In this document: one piece after another, positions 47,582 to 55,353 of the stretch
Position numbering within the stretch: position 1 is the first letter of the stretch
Layout: every line of letters begins with the position of its first letter
NCBI RefSeq assembly: GCF_000380565.1
Contig: NZ_AQYJ01000028.1
Location: 186,001 to 250,000 of the forward strand
Direction of reading: 5' to 3'
DNA length: 64,000 nt
Source: Microbulbifer variabilis ATCC 700307
Lineage (GTDB): Bacteria > Pseudomonadota > Gammaproteobacteria > Pseudomonadales > Cellvibrionaceae
The notes under the pieces: model-generated
Databases searched by the model: none
The model's input: only the letters and a program-made list of their open reading frames with translations
Told to the model about the DNA's origin: nothing
Translations under genes and position numbers: made by a program

Positions 47582-48259
47582 ATGCAAAAATTATTACTTA
47601 GCTCAATGTTGGGTACAGCATTAATAGTTACAGCCTGTACCCAGCAACCAATACAGGTTACATCTGCTGAAGGTAGCTCTGTTCAGGTACAGCAGGATGG
47701 TTTGGAGCCTCGTCCCAGCCATTTGGATGAGGTATCAGCAGCTTTTGCTTTGGATCTCAGTGGCGCCAAGGTTTATGTCGGCCCTGTACAAATTGAATAC
47801 AGCAAGCGTTTTTCCACTTTGCCACGCAGTAATTATCGCGAGAAGGACTATGAGCTGGACCAACGGGATCTGCAGCGCCTTAATAACCTGTTGGCACAAA
47901 CTTTCTCGGATAAGTTTCTTAGTGCGCGCAATGGAGTGCTGGTTTCTGAGCAGTCAGAGGCTGATTACACCCTGGCAATGTCACTGGAAAAATTTTCAGT
48001 GGCTGCTCCATTGGACCCCTCACCCTGGGCGTGGCGTGTGTACACTGAACAGAGTGCCTATGGTGTACTGGTAGGAACTCTCTACGACCGCGATGGCAAT
48101 GCGGTGATGCGCTTTCGCGACCGGCGGGATATTGGAGAAAACTTTGGTACGAACGGGCCGGGGGGGCGGCTTGAGCGCTTTACAAGCGTAACTTTTTGGT
48201 CTGATATGCGTGTAGATATGCGCCGGGCCTTTGCCAGCCTCGATAAGGCTCTACTGTAG
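47582..48259 (+). CDS. Lipoprotein, probably DUF3313 family
   Basis: The 225-residue product begins with a signal peptide and lipobox (LIVTAC, Cys near residue 19), so it should be lipidated through Lgt. After a low-complexity linker it has AKVYVGPVQIEYSKRF, LNNLLAQTFSDKFL, ADYTLAMSLEKFSVAAP and GVLVGTLYDRDGNAVMRFRDR. This is the layout of DUF3313/YajG-like outer-membrane lipoproteins. The assignment is by general pattern. It is inserted between cpdA and yqiA, which are adjacent in E. coli, and is preceded by 298 bp without genes and a GTCAGGAG ribosome-binding region. Confidence 0.7.
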   Translation: MQKLLLSSMLGTALIVTACTQQPIQVTSAEGSSVQVQQDGLEPRPSHLDEVSAAFALDLSGAKVYVGPVQIEYSKRFSTLPRSNYREKDYELDQRDLQRLNNLLAQTFSDKFLSARNGVLVSEQSEADYTLAMSLEKFSVAAPLDPSPWAWRVYTEQSAYGVLVGTLYDRDGNAVMRFRDRRDIGENFGTNGPGGRLERFTSVTFWSDMRVDMRRAFASLDKALL

Positions 48260-48335
48260 ATAATGTGAAATATTCGGCGGGTAGGTATGGAGCTTACGCT
48301 CCCACAGGCTCTCAAGGGCGCTATAATCCCCGCCT

Positions 48336-48959
48336 ATGCAAACACAAGACTCCAAGGGAAGGCCGCTGCTGATTTACTTGCACGGCTTTCTATCGTCCCC
48401 GCAATCTTTTAAGTGTCAGTTGATGCGCGAACAGCTCGGTGCTGATCATCCGAGCATTATTTTCTGTGCGCCACAAATCTCTCCTTATCCGGCAATTGCA
48501 CAGCAATCCCTGGTTAGCTTATTAAAGGGTTTCCTGAAGTCTGCTGATTGTGGCCCTATTGGGTTGGTGGGAAGTTCTATGGGAGGGTTTTGGTGCACCT
48601 ATCTGGGAGAGCGCTTTAACCTGCCAGCAGCACTTATCAACCCTGCAGTACGACCGTCCCGCTTTATGCCCGCCTATATTGGGCAGGTATTACGGCCTTA
48701 TAGTGGTGAACAGCGAGACTATCGCCTTGGTAGGGGGGACGTAGATACTTTGGAGCATTTGGAAGCTGAGCTGCCCAGCCCTTTGAGCAGTCGCTATTGG
48801 CTTTTAGCCCAGCGAGGTGATGAAACACTCGATTACCGTGATGCAGAGGACTTTTATCGGGGCCAGCGTCAAACTATCGAAGACGGTGGTGATCACAGCT
48901 TTCAGGGGTTCGCACGATATTGCGATCCTATAGTTGAATTTTTATTTAATCAGCAGTAA
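48336..48959 (+). CDS. yqiA: YqiA-family alpha/beta-hydrolase (esterase)
   Basis: The 207-residue product is a small serine hydrolase. It has YLHGFLSSPQSFKC near the N-terminus, the nucleophile elbow GLVGSSMGGFWCTYLGER (about 72-89), ALINPAVRP, and a late Asp/His pair in the GDETLDYRDAEDFY and GGDHSFQGF segments. E. coli YqiA has esterase activity on short acyl esters and palmitoyl-CoA. It ends 11 bp before parE and is probably translated from the same message. Confidence 0.92.
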   Translation: MQTQDSKGRPLLIYLHGFLSSPQSFKCQLMREQLGADHPSIIFCAPQISPYPAIAQQSLVSLLKGFLKSADCGPIGLVGSSMGGFWCTYLGERFNLPAALINPAVRPSRFMPAYIGQVLRPYSGEQRDYRLGRGDVDTLEHLEAELPSPLSSRYWLLAQRGDETLDYRDAEDFYRGQRQTIEDGGDHSFQGFARYCDPIVEFLFNQQ

Positions 48960-48970
48960 TTAATTAAATT

Positions 48971-50857
48971 ATGGCCAATTATTCCGCCGAAGATATTGAG
49001 GTTCTCACAGGGCTGGATCCGGTGCGCAAACGCCCCGGTATGTATACAGATACTACCCGCCCCAACCACTTGGCCCAAGAAGTCATCGATAATAGTGTCG
49101 ATGAAGCCCTCGCAGGTCATGCCAATAAAATCGAAATCGTCTTACACAAAGACCAATCGATCTCTGTTAGTGATAACGGGCGTGGCATGCCCGTGGATAT
49201 TCACCCCGAGCAGGGGCGTCCAGGTGTTGAAGTAATTTTGTCCACCTTGCATGCTGGAGGTAAGTTTTCCAATAAAAACTACCAGTTTTCTGGCGGTTTG
49301 CATGGTGTGGGTGTGTCCGTGGTCAACGCCCTGTCGAAGGTGCTTGAAGTGACTATCCAGCGGGATGGTAAAGTACATCGAATCGGTTTCAAGGATGGAG
49401 AAAAAGCCTCTGATCTTGAAGTGGTCGGTGACTGCCCCAAGCGTACTACCGGAACCAGCGTTCGTTTTTTGCCAGACCCGCAGTATTTTGATTCCGCAAA
49501 ATTTTCCGTGGTGCGCCTACGCCACCTGCTACGTGCCAAAGCTGTGCTCTGTCCTGGGCTCACCGTTACCTTTATCAATGAACAGGACGGGGAGTCGGAT
49601 GAATGGTACTACGAAGATGGACTAAAAGATTATCTTGCTGCGGCTAACCAAGGATGGGAAATTCTGCCTGCAGAACCTTTTGTCGGTAGTTTTGCTGCAT
49701 CTACAGAAGCTGCAGACTGGGCAGTACAGTGGTTACCTGAAGGTGGAGAAATTACTGCAGAGTCCTATGTAAACCTGATTCCCACCGCTCAGGGTGGCAC
49801 TCATGTGAATGGGCTGCGAGCAGGTTTGCTGGATGCCATGCGGGAGTATTGTGAAATCCGCAACTTGTTACCTCGCGGTATTAAGTTGGGTCCTGAGGAT
49901 ATTTGGGGCCAATGTTCCTACGTACTTTCTGCCAAGCTGGCTGACCCTCAGTTTTCAGGTCAGACCAAAGAGCGGCTGTCCTCTCGCGAAGCTACTGCGT
50001 TTATCTCCGGTGTGGCTAAGGATGCCTTTAGCCTATGGTTGAACCAGCACACGGAAGAGGGCGATAAACTCGCTGAAGTATGCATCAGCAATGCGCAAAA
50101 ACGTATGCGCTCCGCCAAAAAAGTTGCACGTAAAAAAGTAACCCAGGGACCTGCACTGCCCGGCAAATTAGCAGACTGCTCCAGTGCCGATACCTCCCGC
50201 AGTGAACTCTTCCTGGTCGAGGGGGACTCTGCGGGTGGCTCCGCCAAGCAGGCTCGTGACCGTGAGTTTCAGGCTATCATGCCCTTGCGCGGAAAAATTC
50301 TGAATACTTGGGAGGTTGATTCAGCAGAAATCCTGGGCAGCCAAGAAGTGCATGATATTGCTGTAGCCTTGGGAGTAGATCCCGGTAGCGATAACCTTGA
50401 AGGTTTGCGCTATAACAAAATTTGTATTCTTGCAGATGCCGATTCAGATGGATTACATATTGCTACTCTGCTTTGTGCCCTATTCCTGAGACACTTCCGC
50501 CCGCTTGTGACCAATGGCCATGTGTATGTAGCAATGCCGCCATTATTTCGTATCGATATTGGCAAAGATGTCTATTACGCGCTGGATGAATCAGAAAAAC
50601 AGGGCATTCTCGATCGAATCAGTGCAGAGAAGAAAAAGGGCAAGATCCAGGTTACTCGCTTTAAAGGCCTAGGTGAAATGAATCCTATGCAGCTGCGTGA
50701 AACCACAATGGATCCCAATACCCGTCGCCTGGTACAGCTTTATATAGATGCCGGTGATGACAGCAATCAGTTGTTGGATATGTTACTTGCCAAAAAGCGT
50801 GCGGGTGATCGCAAGCAGTGGCTGGAGAGTAAAGGGAACCTTGCCGAGGTCGGTTAA
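48971..50857 (+). CDS. parE: DNA topoisomerase IV subunit B
   Basis: ParE is the ATPase subunit of topoisomerase IV, which decatenates daughter chromosomes together with ParC (not in the window). The 628-residue length is typical. GHKL ATPase motifs are VRKRPGMYTDTTRP, EVIDNSVDEALAGHA, VSDNGRGMPVDIHPEQG and GGLHGVGVSVVNALS. The TOPRIM domain has SRSELFLVEGDSAGGSAKQARD, IMPLRGKILNTWE and ICILADADSDGLHIATLL. It is the last chromosomal backbone gene before the phage-tail island. Confidence 0.97.
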   Translation: MANYSAEDIEVLTGLDPVRKRPGMYTDTTRPNHLAQEVIDNSVDEALAGHANKIEIVLHKDQSISVSDNGRGMPVDIHPEQGRPGVEVILSTLHAGGKFSNKNYQFSGGLHGVGVSVVNALSKVLEVTIQRDGKVHRIGFKDGEKASDLEVVGDCPKRTTGTSVRFLPDPQYFDSAKFSVVRLRHLLRAKAVLCPGLTVTFINEQDGESDEWYYEDGLKDYLAAANQGWEILPAEPFVGSFAASTEAADWAVQWLPEGGEITAESYVNLIPTAQGGTHVNGLRAGLLDAMREYCEIRNLLPRGIKLGPEDIWGQCSYVLSAKLADPQFSGQTKERLSSREATAFISGVAKDAFSLWLNQHTEEGDKLAEVCISNAQKRMRSAKKVARKKVTQGPALPGKLADCSSADTSRSELFLVEGDSAGGSAKQARDREFQAIMPLRGKILNTWEVDSAEILGSQEVHDIAVALGVDPGSDNLEGLRYNKICILADADSDGLHIATLLCALFLRHFRPLVTNGHVYVAMPPLFRIDIGKDVYYALDESEKQGILDRISAEKKKGKIQVTRFKGLGEMNPMQLRETTMDPNTRRLVQLYIDAGDDSNQLLDMLLAKKRAGDRKQWLESKGNLAEVG

Positions 50858-51227
50858 TTTTTTAGGTTGTAGCAATAATTTATTGGAGTGCAGGAACATC
50901 TTATAAATTTGGGGGGAAAGCATTAAACTAACGTATATTGTCTGAGCAAGGAAGCTCTAAATATCTCATGAAGGGAATATCCCTGCTCGTAAATTAAAAG
51001 GATCTGTCATTAATAGTACCATTTCATTTAAATATGATGAATAGTAGGATATCTATCTTTACGTTAGTTCTTCATTCATGCGATCGCCTCCATTTTTACT
51101 TTTAAATTTAGTTGCCTTGATCAGCTGAGTAAAACGCTTATTTTCAAGAGACAAATTTCCAGCTTTTGCTTAATTTGATCCATCTAAGTTATGTACTTGA
51201 TAAGTGCTTCCTGGCCTTTTTTTATTT
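50858..51227. other. AT-rich junction between parE and the phage-tail island
   Basis: No gene is seen in these 370 bp. The base composition drops clearly after parE. AACTAACGTA (50926-50935) is repeated in inverted orientation as TACGTTAGTT (51060-51069). A small hairpin, GGGA-ATA-TCCC, lies near 50973-50983 inside a wider GAGCA/TGCTC pair. It is a plausible left border of the island, but no duplicated attachment core was found and no integrase gene is present. Confidence 0.4.
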
Positions 51228-51473
51228 TTACTTGGGGGTAGCCAAATATTGATCGCAGTCCCTTTCCTTGAGTTCACCATCAACCACATTGTAGATGGTA
51301 AGCTCATCGGTTACTTTGTCAAAGATTTGAACCCAGCTAGCAAAGAAATTTTCCTTGGCAATTTCCTCTGCTCTTTTCCGTGCCTCTTCTTTATTTGGGT
51401 GAGACTCTTTAAAATCTTTTGCTCCACCCATCTGCAGATTATAGCTGCCGTAAAAAATTGCAAATCTGTCCAT
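51228..51473 (-). CDS. Small protein of unknown function
   Basis: I do not recognise this 81-residue acidic/basic mixed protein. It has no signal peptide or membrane segment. A predicted helix occupies about 19-42 (DFKESHPNKEEARKRAEEIA), and the C-terminal half (WVQIFDKVTDELTIYNVVDG) looks like short strands. AGGAGAC lies about 11 nt before the ATG. It is the last gene on the minus strand of the island's left arm, after the peptidase gene. A similar layout is common for small accessory genes in prophages. Confidence 0.6.
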   Translation of the reverse strand: MDRFAIFYGSYNLQMGGAKDFKESHPNKEEARKRAEEIAKENFFASWVQIFDKVTDELTIYNVVDGELKERDCDQYLATPK

Positions 51474-51604
51474 TATTTTTTTGTCTCCTAATAAGTTTAT
51501 TTTTTTAAAAATTGGTTAAATCCATATTGGTTTTCATCGTAAATAAGGGAAATTCAATATAGATGGGAATTTATGACAAATATTGTTTCCATATCTCGGT
51601 CTCC

Positions 51605-52111
51605 TCAATAGGTCCATAGCCAGGGGCGCGGGCGCCCAGGGAAATCAGTGTTCCCTCCAATATGAATAAAGCGTCCTGTGTATGGTCCGCGCTGATTGGG
51701 ACAAATAGCAGTAAAAGGGCGCGGCATGCCTCTTTGGCTATGCCACCAATTGTAAATGTGCAGTGCCTCAATCAAATCATGGGCATTAGCACCATATATT
51801 CTTACATCTACACCCACGCCACTGGGATGATCGCCGTGAATATATGGTTTTCCATCTCGCTTGGCTTGCTCACGCTTGCGCAACTCTACAGGGTGGCGAC
51901 TGCAACGGTAGCCGCTGGAAATTGGCATTGAGCGACAGTACACTTTCTCACGTACCCGATTTAGATGCTGCATAAATTCATGATTCATGTTCTGTGCATT
52001 GCCCACACAAGTATCGCCCTGGTGGCGCTCTGTTATGCAGTTGTTACAGCGACATTGCAGTTCTTTATAAGAAAAATAATTTCTATTGGCTGGAGTTAAA
52101 AAATCAAGCAT
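51605..52111 (-). CDS. Peptidase M15-type cell-wall hydrolase (endolysin candidate)
   Basis: The 168-residue product resembles the phage-type M15A family (PF08291, D-Ala-D-Ala carboxypeptidase/endopeptidase). It has YFSYKELQCRCNNC at the N-terminus, PISSGYRCSRHPVE (zinc His), a HPSGVGVDVRIYG segment (His, Asp) and FIHIGG (last zinc His). These enzymes cut peptide bonds of peptidoglycan from the cytosolic or periplasmic side during lysis. There is no signal peptide, as expected for a holin-dependent enzyme, and a holin-like protein is encoded at 57672. Unusually it is on the opposite strand and about 5.5 kb from the holin. It is Cys-rich (eight by my count). Confidence 0.78.
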   Translation of the reverse strand: MLDFLTPANRNYFSYKELQCRCNNCITERHQGDTCVGNAQNMNHEFMQHLNRVREKVYCRSMPISSGYRCSRHPVELRKREQAKRDGKPYIHGDHPSGVGVDVRIYGANAHDLIEALHIYNWWHSQRGMPRPFTAICPNQRGPYTGRFIHIGGNTDFPGRPRPWLWTY

Positions 52112-52162
52112 TGTGGAGGCTCAAGAGCTTAGTAATGGTGGTTGAATAAATAATTTTCATAC

Positions 52163-52963
52163 CTACCATTGGTCATTGAGCATGTCGGCGATGGGGATAT
52201 CACGAGAGCGGCGGTTGCTGCTTGATGTACGAGGGGACATCTTTGACTGCATAGGTACGAGCCACTCCAATTCCAGTCCGTACCAGCCACGGTCGGGAAT
52301 CTTTTGTAGGGCTTCATTGGCTGTTATACCTGCGATCTGGGGTGCTTGCAGAGCAGTTTTTATCAGTCGATTAAATGCGCCTTGGGTTAGTGGTTTTTTC
52401 TGTTTCTCTCGGTGATCTATAACTTCCCGAGCAATTTCTGGATCAATAGAATCAGGCAAGTTATCAAGGATAATTCCTCTGTGTCGATTTATATACTTTA
52501 TAGATTTATTATTTTTTACATTATTGGGGCTAACAGTAACCCCACTTGACGCGTTTTTCCGGTGTTCCTGGTACTCGGTGCTCCTAGTTTGGGAACTCAA
52601 TGAACCTGGCTCACTCTGCACCCAGTGCTTTGGAACCCCAGTTAATGCACCTAGTTTCTCCTCGCTCTCGTCGTTGCATAGTCCTTCGGGTTGAACCAAA
52701 TACGCCCGTACTTTGCGTCTTTTATTATCTGCGCCATACCCCACGTGTAAGGGCATTTCTACTAGGCGACCCTTGGCACATAACCGAGCTACTGTGCGCT
52801 TTATAGTGGCTTTGGATAATGAAGTTCGACGGGCAACAGTTTCTTTACTCGGCCAGGAGCAACCCTTTTCATTGGCGTAGCTACCATAAGCTAGAAGAAC
52901 AAATTTTTCGGTACTATTTAGATTTTCGAGCTTCCAGACTCGCGTCATTAGTTCTAAACTCAC
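52163..52963 (-). CDS. Helix-turn-helix protein (HTH_36 type), phage replication/regulator-like
   Basis: The 266-residue product starts at a GTG (52963) with AAGGGA upstream. Residues about 10-75 form a winged-helix domain of the HTH_36 type: NSTEKFVLLAYGSYANEKGC, then PSKETVARRTSLSKATIKRT and LCAKGRLVEM. This domain is common in phage replication proteins and regulators. The middle is polar and probably disordered; the C-terminal part (PEIAREVIDHREKQKKPLTQGAFNRL) is helical. It is divergent from the tandem HTH genes. Whether it initiates replication or regulates transcription cannot be told; in a tail-only element a regulatory role is more likely. Confidence 0.72.
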   Translation of the reverse strand: MSLELMTRVWKLENLNSTEKFVLLAYGSYANEKGCSWPSKETVARRTSLSKATIKRTVARLCAKGRLVEMPLHVGYGADNKRRKVRAYLVQPEGLCNDESEEKLGALTGVPKHWVQSEPGSLSSQTRSTEYQEHRKNASSGVTVSPNNVKNNKSIKYINRHRGIILDNLPDSIDPEIAREVIDHREKQKKPLTQGAFNRLIKTALQAPQIAGITANEALQKIPDRGWYGLELEWLVPMQSKMSPRTSSSNRRSRDIPIADMLNDQW

Positions 52964-53283
52964 AGTCCCTTTCCCTTAGGTATCGCTTGTGGATTAAAAA
53001 ACAATACTCCACATGTGGTGCTTGTTGCAACCTGTCTAACCTGCTATATGGATATTATTTCACCAAAATTTGATAAATTTATTTCTTTCATTGTGTAATT
53101 TTAGGCTTAATTGCCTGATTTTTATTCTGACAATTTATAGTGACACTTATGGTATGATCATTTCTCAGTACAAAAGGCCCACTATCAATCGACTTTGGGC
53201 GGTTTGGAAAAGAAAAGTCACGCTACAGAAGACGGGTCAAAGATTACTTCGCAAGTGATACTTGCAGTACTAAGGAAATACAC
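52964..53283. other. Divergent control region of the island
   Basis: This 320-bp AT-rich region lies between the divergent HTH_36 gene and the first tandem HTH gene. Near 53128-53157 there are promoter-like elements (CTGACA, TATGAT) without ideal spacing. A perfect GCAAGT-GAT-ACTTGC palindrome lies close to the plus-strand start. Nothing else is recognised. Confidence 0.45.
53251..53265. promoter_or_regulatory. Palindromic operator candidate before the tandem HTH genes
   Basis: GCAAGT-GAT-ACTTGC is a perfect 6-bp inverted repeat with a 3-bp spacer. It ends 19 bp before the TTG start at 53284 and just upstream of the AAGGA ribosome-binding site, the usual place for a repressor to block its own gene. 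Confidence 0.5.
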
Positions 53284-53778
53284 TTGAGCAAAAAGAAGTC
53301 ATTAGGTACTGCCGGGAGTAGCGCGCGCCTGCATCGACTGTTGGATGCAAAAGGCTTCGCACCAGACGGTAAGGGGCGTGTAGCCGCCTTTTCGAGGGAG
53401 TTTCGGGTAAATACGGCTAACGCGACCAGATGGCTTAATGACGATAAAGTACCTCGTGATATGACAGAATTGAAACGAATCTCTGATGCTCTGGGTACAG
53501 ATCCATTTTGGTGGGCAATAGGTAAAGGAGAAGAGGAGTCCTCTGTGCAAGAGGTATTCGATATTTCACTTTTTGGCCGGTGTGCAAATGCACTTCTAAA
53601 ACGATTGGCAGACCTGATGGATAGACCGCTGGATCTTGAAGGAGAGGCTTTGAACTGCGGTTATATCGAGCTTTACGAGTATGCATGTAGTAATAGCGGA
53701 AACATTGATCCGGACCGTGTATCACTTACAGCTGTCAACGTATTAGCAGTACATAGAAAACAATTGAGTGCGCAATGA
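53284..53778 (+). CDS. HTH regulator, first of a tandem paralogous pair
   Basis: The 164-residue product starts at a TTG with AAGGA 7 nt upstream. The N-terminal part looks like a helix-turn-helix of a phage-repressor kind: SARLHRLLDAKGFAP, VAAFSREFRVNTANATRWLN, then DMTELKRISDALGTDPFWWAIG. The C-terminal 80 residues are helical without an S24/LexA peptidase motif, so RecA-stimulated self-cleavage is not expected. It is paralogous to the next gene: the blocks RLHRLLD-KGFAP, SREF-V-AN-TRWL, PRD and ALG-D-FWWA recur there. An operator-like palindrome precedes it. The target is unknown; control of the tail operon is inferred. Confidence 0.68.
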   Translation: MSKKKSLGTAGSSARLHRLLDAKGFAPDGKGRVAAFSREFRVNTANATRWLNDDKVPRDMTELKRISDALGTDPFWWAIGKGEEESSVQEVFDISLFGRCANALLKRLADLMDRPLDLEGEALNCGYIELYEYACSNSGNIDPDRVSLTAVNVLAVHRKQLSAQ

Positions 53779-53832
53779 CAGGGTAGATAGCCATAAGGTT
53801 TTTACCCAGCTCAACAATAGGTAGAGGGGAAA

Positions 53833-54363
53833 ATGGTTGATAAATACTTAGTGGCTACAGAGGGATGTAGTGAGCGTTTGAATCTCTTACTAGATAAAGC
53901 TGGCTTTCCTCCTGAAGGATCGGGACGTAGCGCAGAATTTTCACGCAGGTTTGGAGTAAGTAAGGCAAATACCACCCGCTGGCTCAGTCAGGATATTCTC
54001 CCCCGCGACCTCAAGGAAATGGATGATATCGCCGAAGCTTTGGGTTCAGATGCTATTTGGTGGGCCTATGCTGCCGATCGTAATTCTCTATGCTCCGATC
54101 TCCCCCCCCCCAAAACTGTCAAAGACTTTGTACTCGCTGGCCAATGTGTTAACGAAGTAGTGTGTTATTTGGATGAGGCCTTGGGGGGGGATGTAGATAT
54201 CGCTGTAGATGATGAAATCCTTACACGTTCCTACAGCGAACTTTATGCCGATGCCAAGAAGAACAAAGGCAAAATTAGCAAGGACCTAGTAGCACGCGCA
54301 GCCGTAAGGGTACTGGTTGAGATGCATCGCAGGGAGCGACAAGACAAGATGATTATACTGTAG
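53833..54363 (+). CDS. HTH regulator, second of a tandem paralogous pair
   Basis: The 176-residue product has the same layout as the gene 54 bp upstream. An N-terminal HTH-like domain (ERLNLLLDKAGFPPEG, AEFSRRFGVSKANTTRWLSQ, PRDLKEMDDIAEALGSDAIWWAY) is followed by a helical C-terminal half without a protease motif. GTAGAGGGGAAA precedes the ATG. Two short homopolymer tracts (C8 near 54104-54111 and G8 near 54184-54191) lie inside the gene and could be slippage sites. The pair suggests one duplication and possibly two antagonistic or heteromeric regulators. Confidence 0.68.
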   Translation: MVDKYLVATEGCSERLNLLLDKAGFPPEGSGRSAEFSRRFGVSKANTTRWLSQDILPRDLKEMDDIAEALGSDAIWWAYAADRNSLCSDLPPPKTVKDFVLAGQCVNEVVCYLDEALGGDVDIAVDDEILTRSYSELYADAKKNKGKISKDLVARAAVRVLVEMHRRERQDKMIIL

Positions 54364-54373
54364 CTAGTAGCCC

Positions 54374-54829
54374 TTACTCTGATTTTAATAATGCTTGTAA
54401 GCGTCGCTGGTCTCTTGCTATAGCTATCTCGGCTGGAGCTCCACCACGCTTTAGGTGCAACTGATATAGATCTGCCACTAATTCCCCTACTGCTCCCTGC
54501 GTCTGAATGTCCAGTGCGCGTAGACGATATAGTAGACGCTGCCAAGTGCGCGCTAACTTCGCCTCACCAGAAAGCGGTTGCCCGACTAAGGTTACCCCAT
54601 AAACTAAGAGGTTGGCATCAAGCCCATATAAGCGCCCGAGCTGCTGTAAATCCGCTCCATTGGCTAGGTATTCACTGCGCTCTAAACGTTTGTAACTCGA
54701 TAGACTCATCCCCAAAGCCCGTGCCGTAGCGGTGATTCCCTGCCCGGCATCCAAGCGCAGAGATTTCGCTATCGCTGCCAACATTTCCATATAGTCCCGC
54801 TCTTCCCTGGTGGGTTCACGGCTGGGCAT
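54374..54829 (-). CDS. XRE-family-like HTH regulator
   Basis: The 151-residue product starts at the ATG at 54827-54829, which overlaps the end of the upstream regulator gene by 14 bp; the frame is open nine codons further. Residues about 25-65 resemble an XRE HTH: LRLDAGQGITATARALGMSL, SSYKRLERSEY and a following helix, here with a Leu-Tyr-Gly extension (LQQLGRLYGLDANLLVYG). The remainder is helical with QPLSGEAKLARTWQRLLYRL. It converges on the plus-strand HTH gene 10 bp away. It is almost surely cotranscribed with the gene upstream. Confidence 0.68.
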   Translation of the reverse strand: MPSREPTREERDYMEMLAAIAKSLRLDAGQGITATARALGMSLSSYKRLERSEYLANGADLQQLGRLYGLDANLLVYGVTLVGQPLSGEAKLARTWQRLLYRLRALDIQTQGAVGELVADLYQLHLKRGGAPAEIAIARDQRRLQALLKSE

Positions 54830-55175
54830 TACGTCCCGCGGTGATGTTGAACACAAATTTTTCTACAGCCTCCATTTCATCCAGGTCTAGCAGGCTTAGG
54901 TGTTGTTGGAATTGCGGGCTGGCTTCGATGCCTAATAATGGCACTTTCTCCATACCGACCAGCCAGCTATTGGGGCTCAAATTGTAGCCGCCCAGTAAAG
55001 GCAATAGTTCTCTAGGAGCCAACCTGCCATTGCCTCTCTCTATACGCTGCAAGCGCTCTGCGCTGATACCCGAGATCGCAGCCATTTTTACTAGACTCAA
55101 ACCCAGCGCTCGACGCTGTTGAGCCAAGCGCAACCCTGGGCTCAACTCAAGCCAGTTAGTGGGTAAGCGATTCAC
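54816..55175 (-). CDS. XRE-family HTH regulator
   Basis: The 119-residue product is taken from a GTG at 55175, because AAGGAG lies 7 nt before it; ATGs at 55181 and 55196 are in frame but badly spaced. Residues about 10-65 are a classic XRE domain: PGLRLAQQRRALGLSLVKMA, AISGISAERLQRIERGNGR and a following helix. No peptidase S24 domain is present. It overlaps the next minus-strand gene. Upstream DNA holds inverted repeats that could be its operators, between it and the divergent small gene at 55354; this resembles a lysogeny-type switch. Confidence 0.75.
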   Translation of the reverse strand: MNRLPTNWLELSPGLRLAQQRRALGLSLVKMAAISGISAERLQRIERGNGRLAPRELLPLLGGYNLSPNSWLVGMEKVPLLGIEASPQFQQHLSLLDLDEMEAVEKFVFNITAGRNAQP

Positions 55176-55198
55176 CACCATTCTCCTTAAAAGCATTT

Positions 55199-55229
55199 AT
55201 ACGATAGTGCAACTTTCATGAAATCGTAT
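55199..55229. promoter_or_regulatory. Inverted repeat ATACGAT...ATCGTAT upstream of the XRE gene
   Basis: ATACGAT (55199-55205) and ATCGTAT (55223-55229) are exact inverted copies with 17 bp between them. They lie just upstream of the XRE start. A further TACGATA occurs near 55284. The spacing fits two half sites or two weak operators. Confidence 0.4.
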
Positions 55230-55318
55230 CTATGTCGAATCTATTTTAATAAACCGGTTCAAGTCTGACCCATCAGGGATTTTTACGATAGACCTCAATA
55301 GGTATATTGTTCTCTTGT

Positions 55319-55335
55319 TTGTTGTATTACGACAA
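55319..55335. promoter_or_regulatory. Operator-like palindrome before the small Cys-cluster gene
   Basis: TTGTTGTA-T-TACGACAA is an inverted repeat with 7 of 8 pairs matching. It lies 18 bp upstream of the ATG at 55354, next to the GAGAGGA ribosome-binding site. Confidence 0.5.
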
Positions 55336-55353
55336 TAAAGTGAGAGGATTGTC

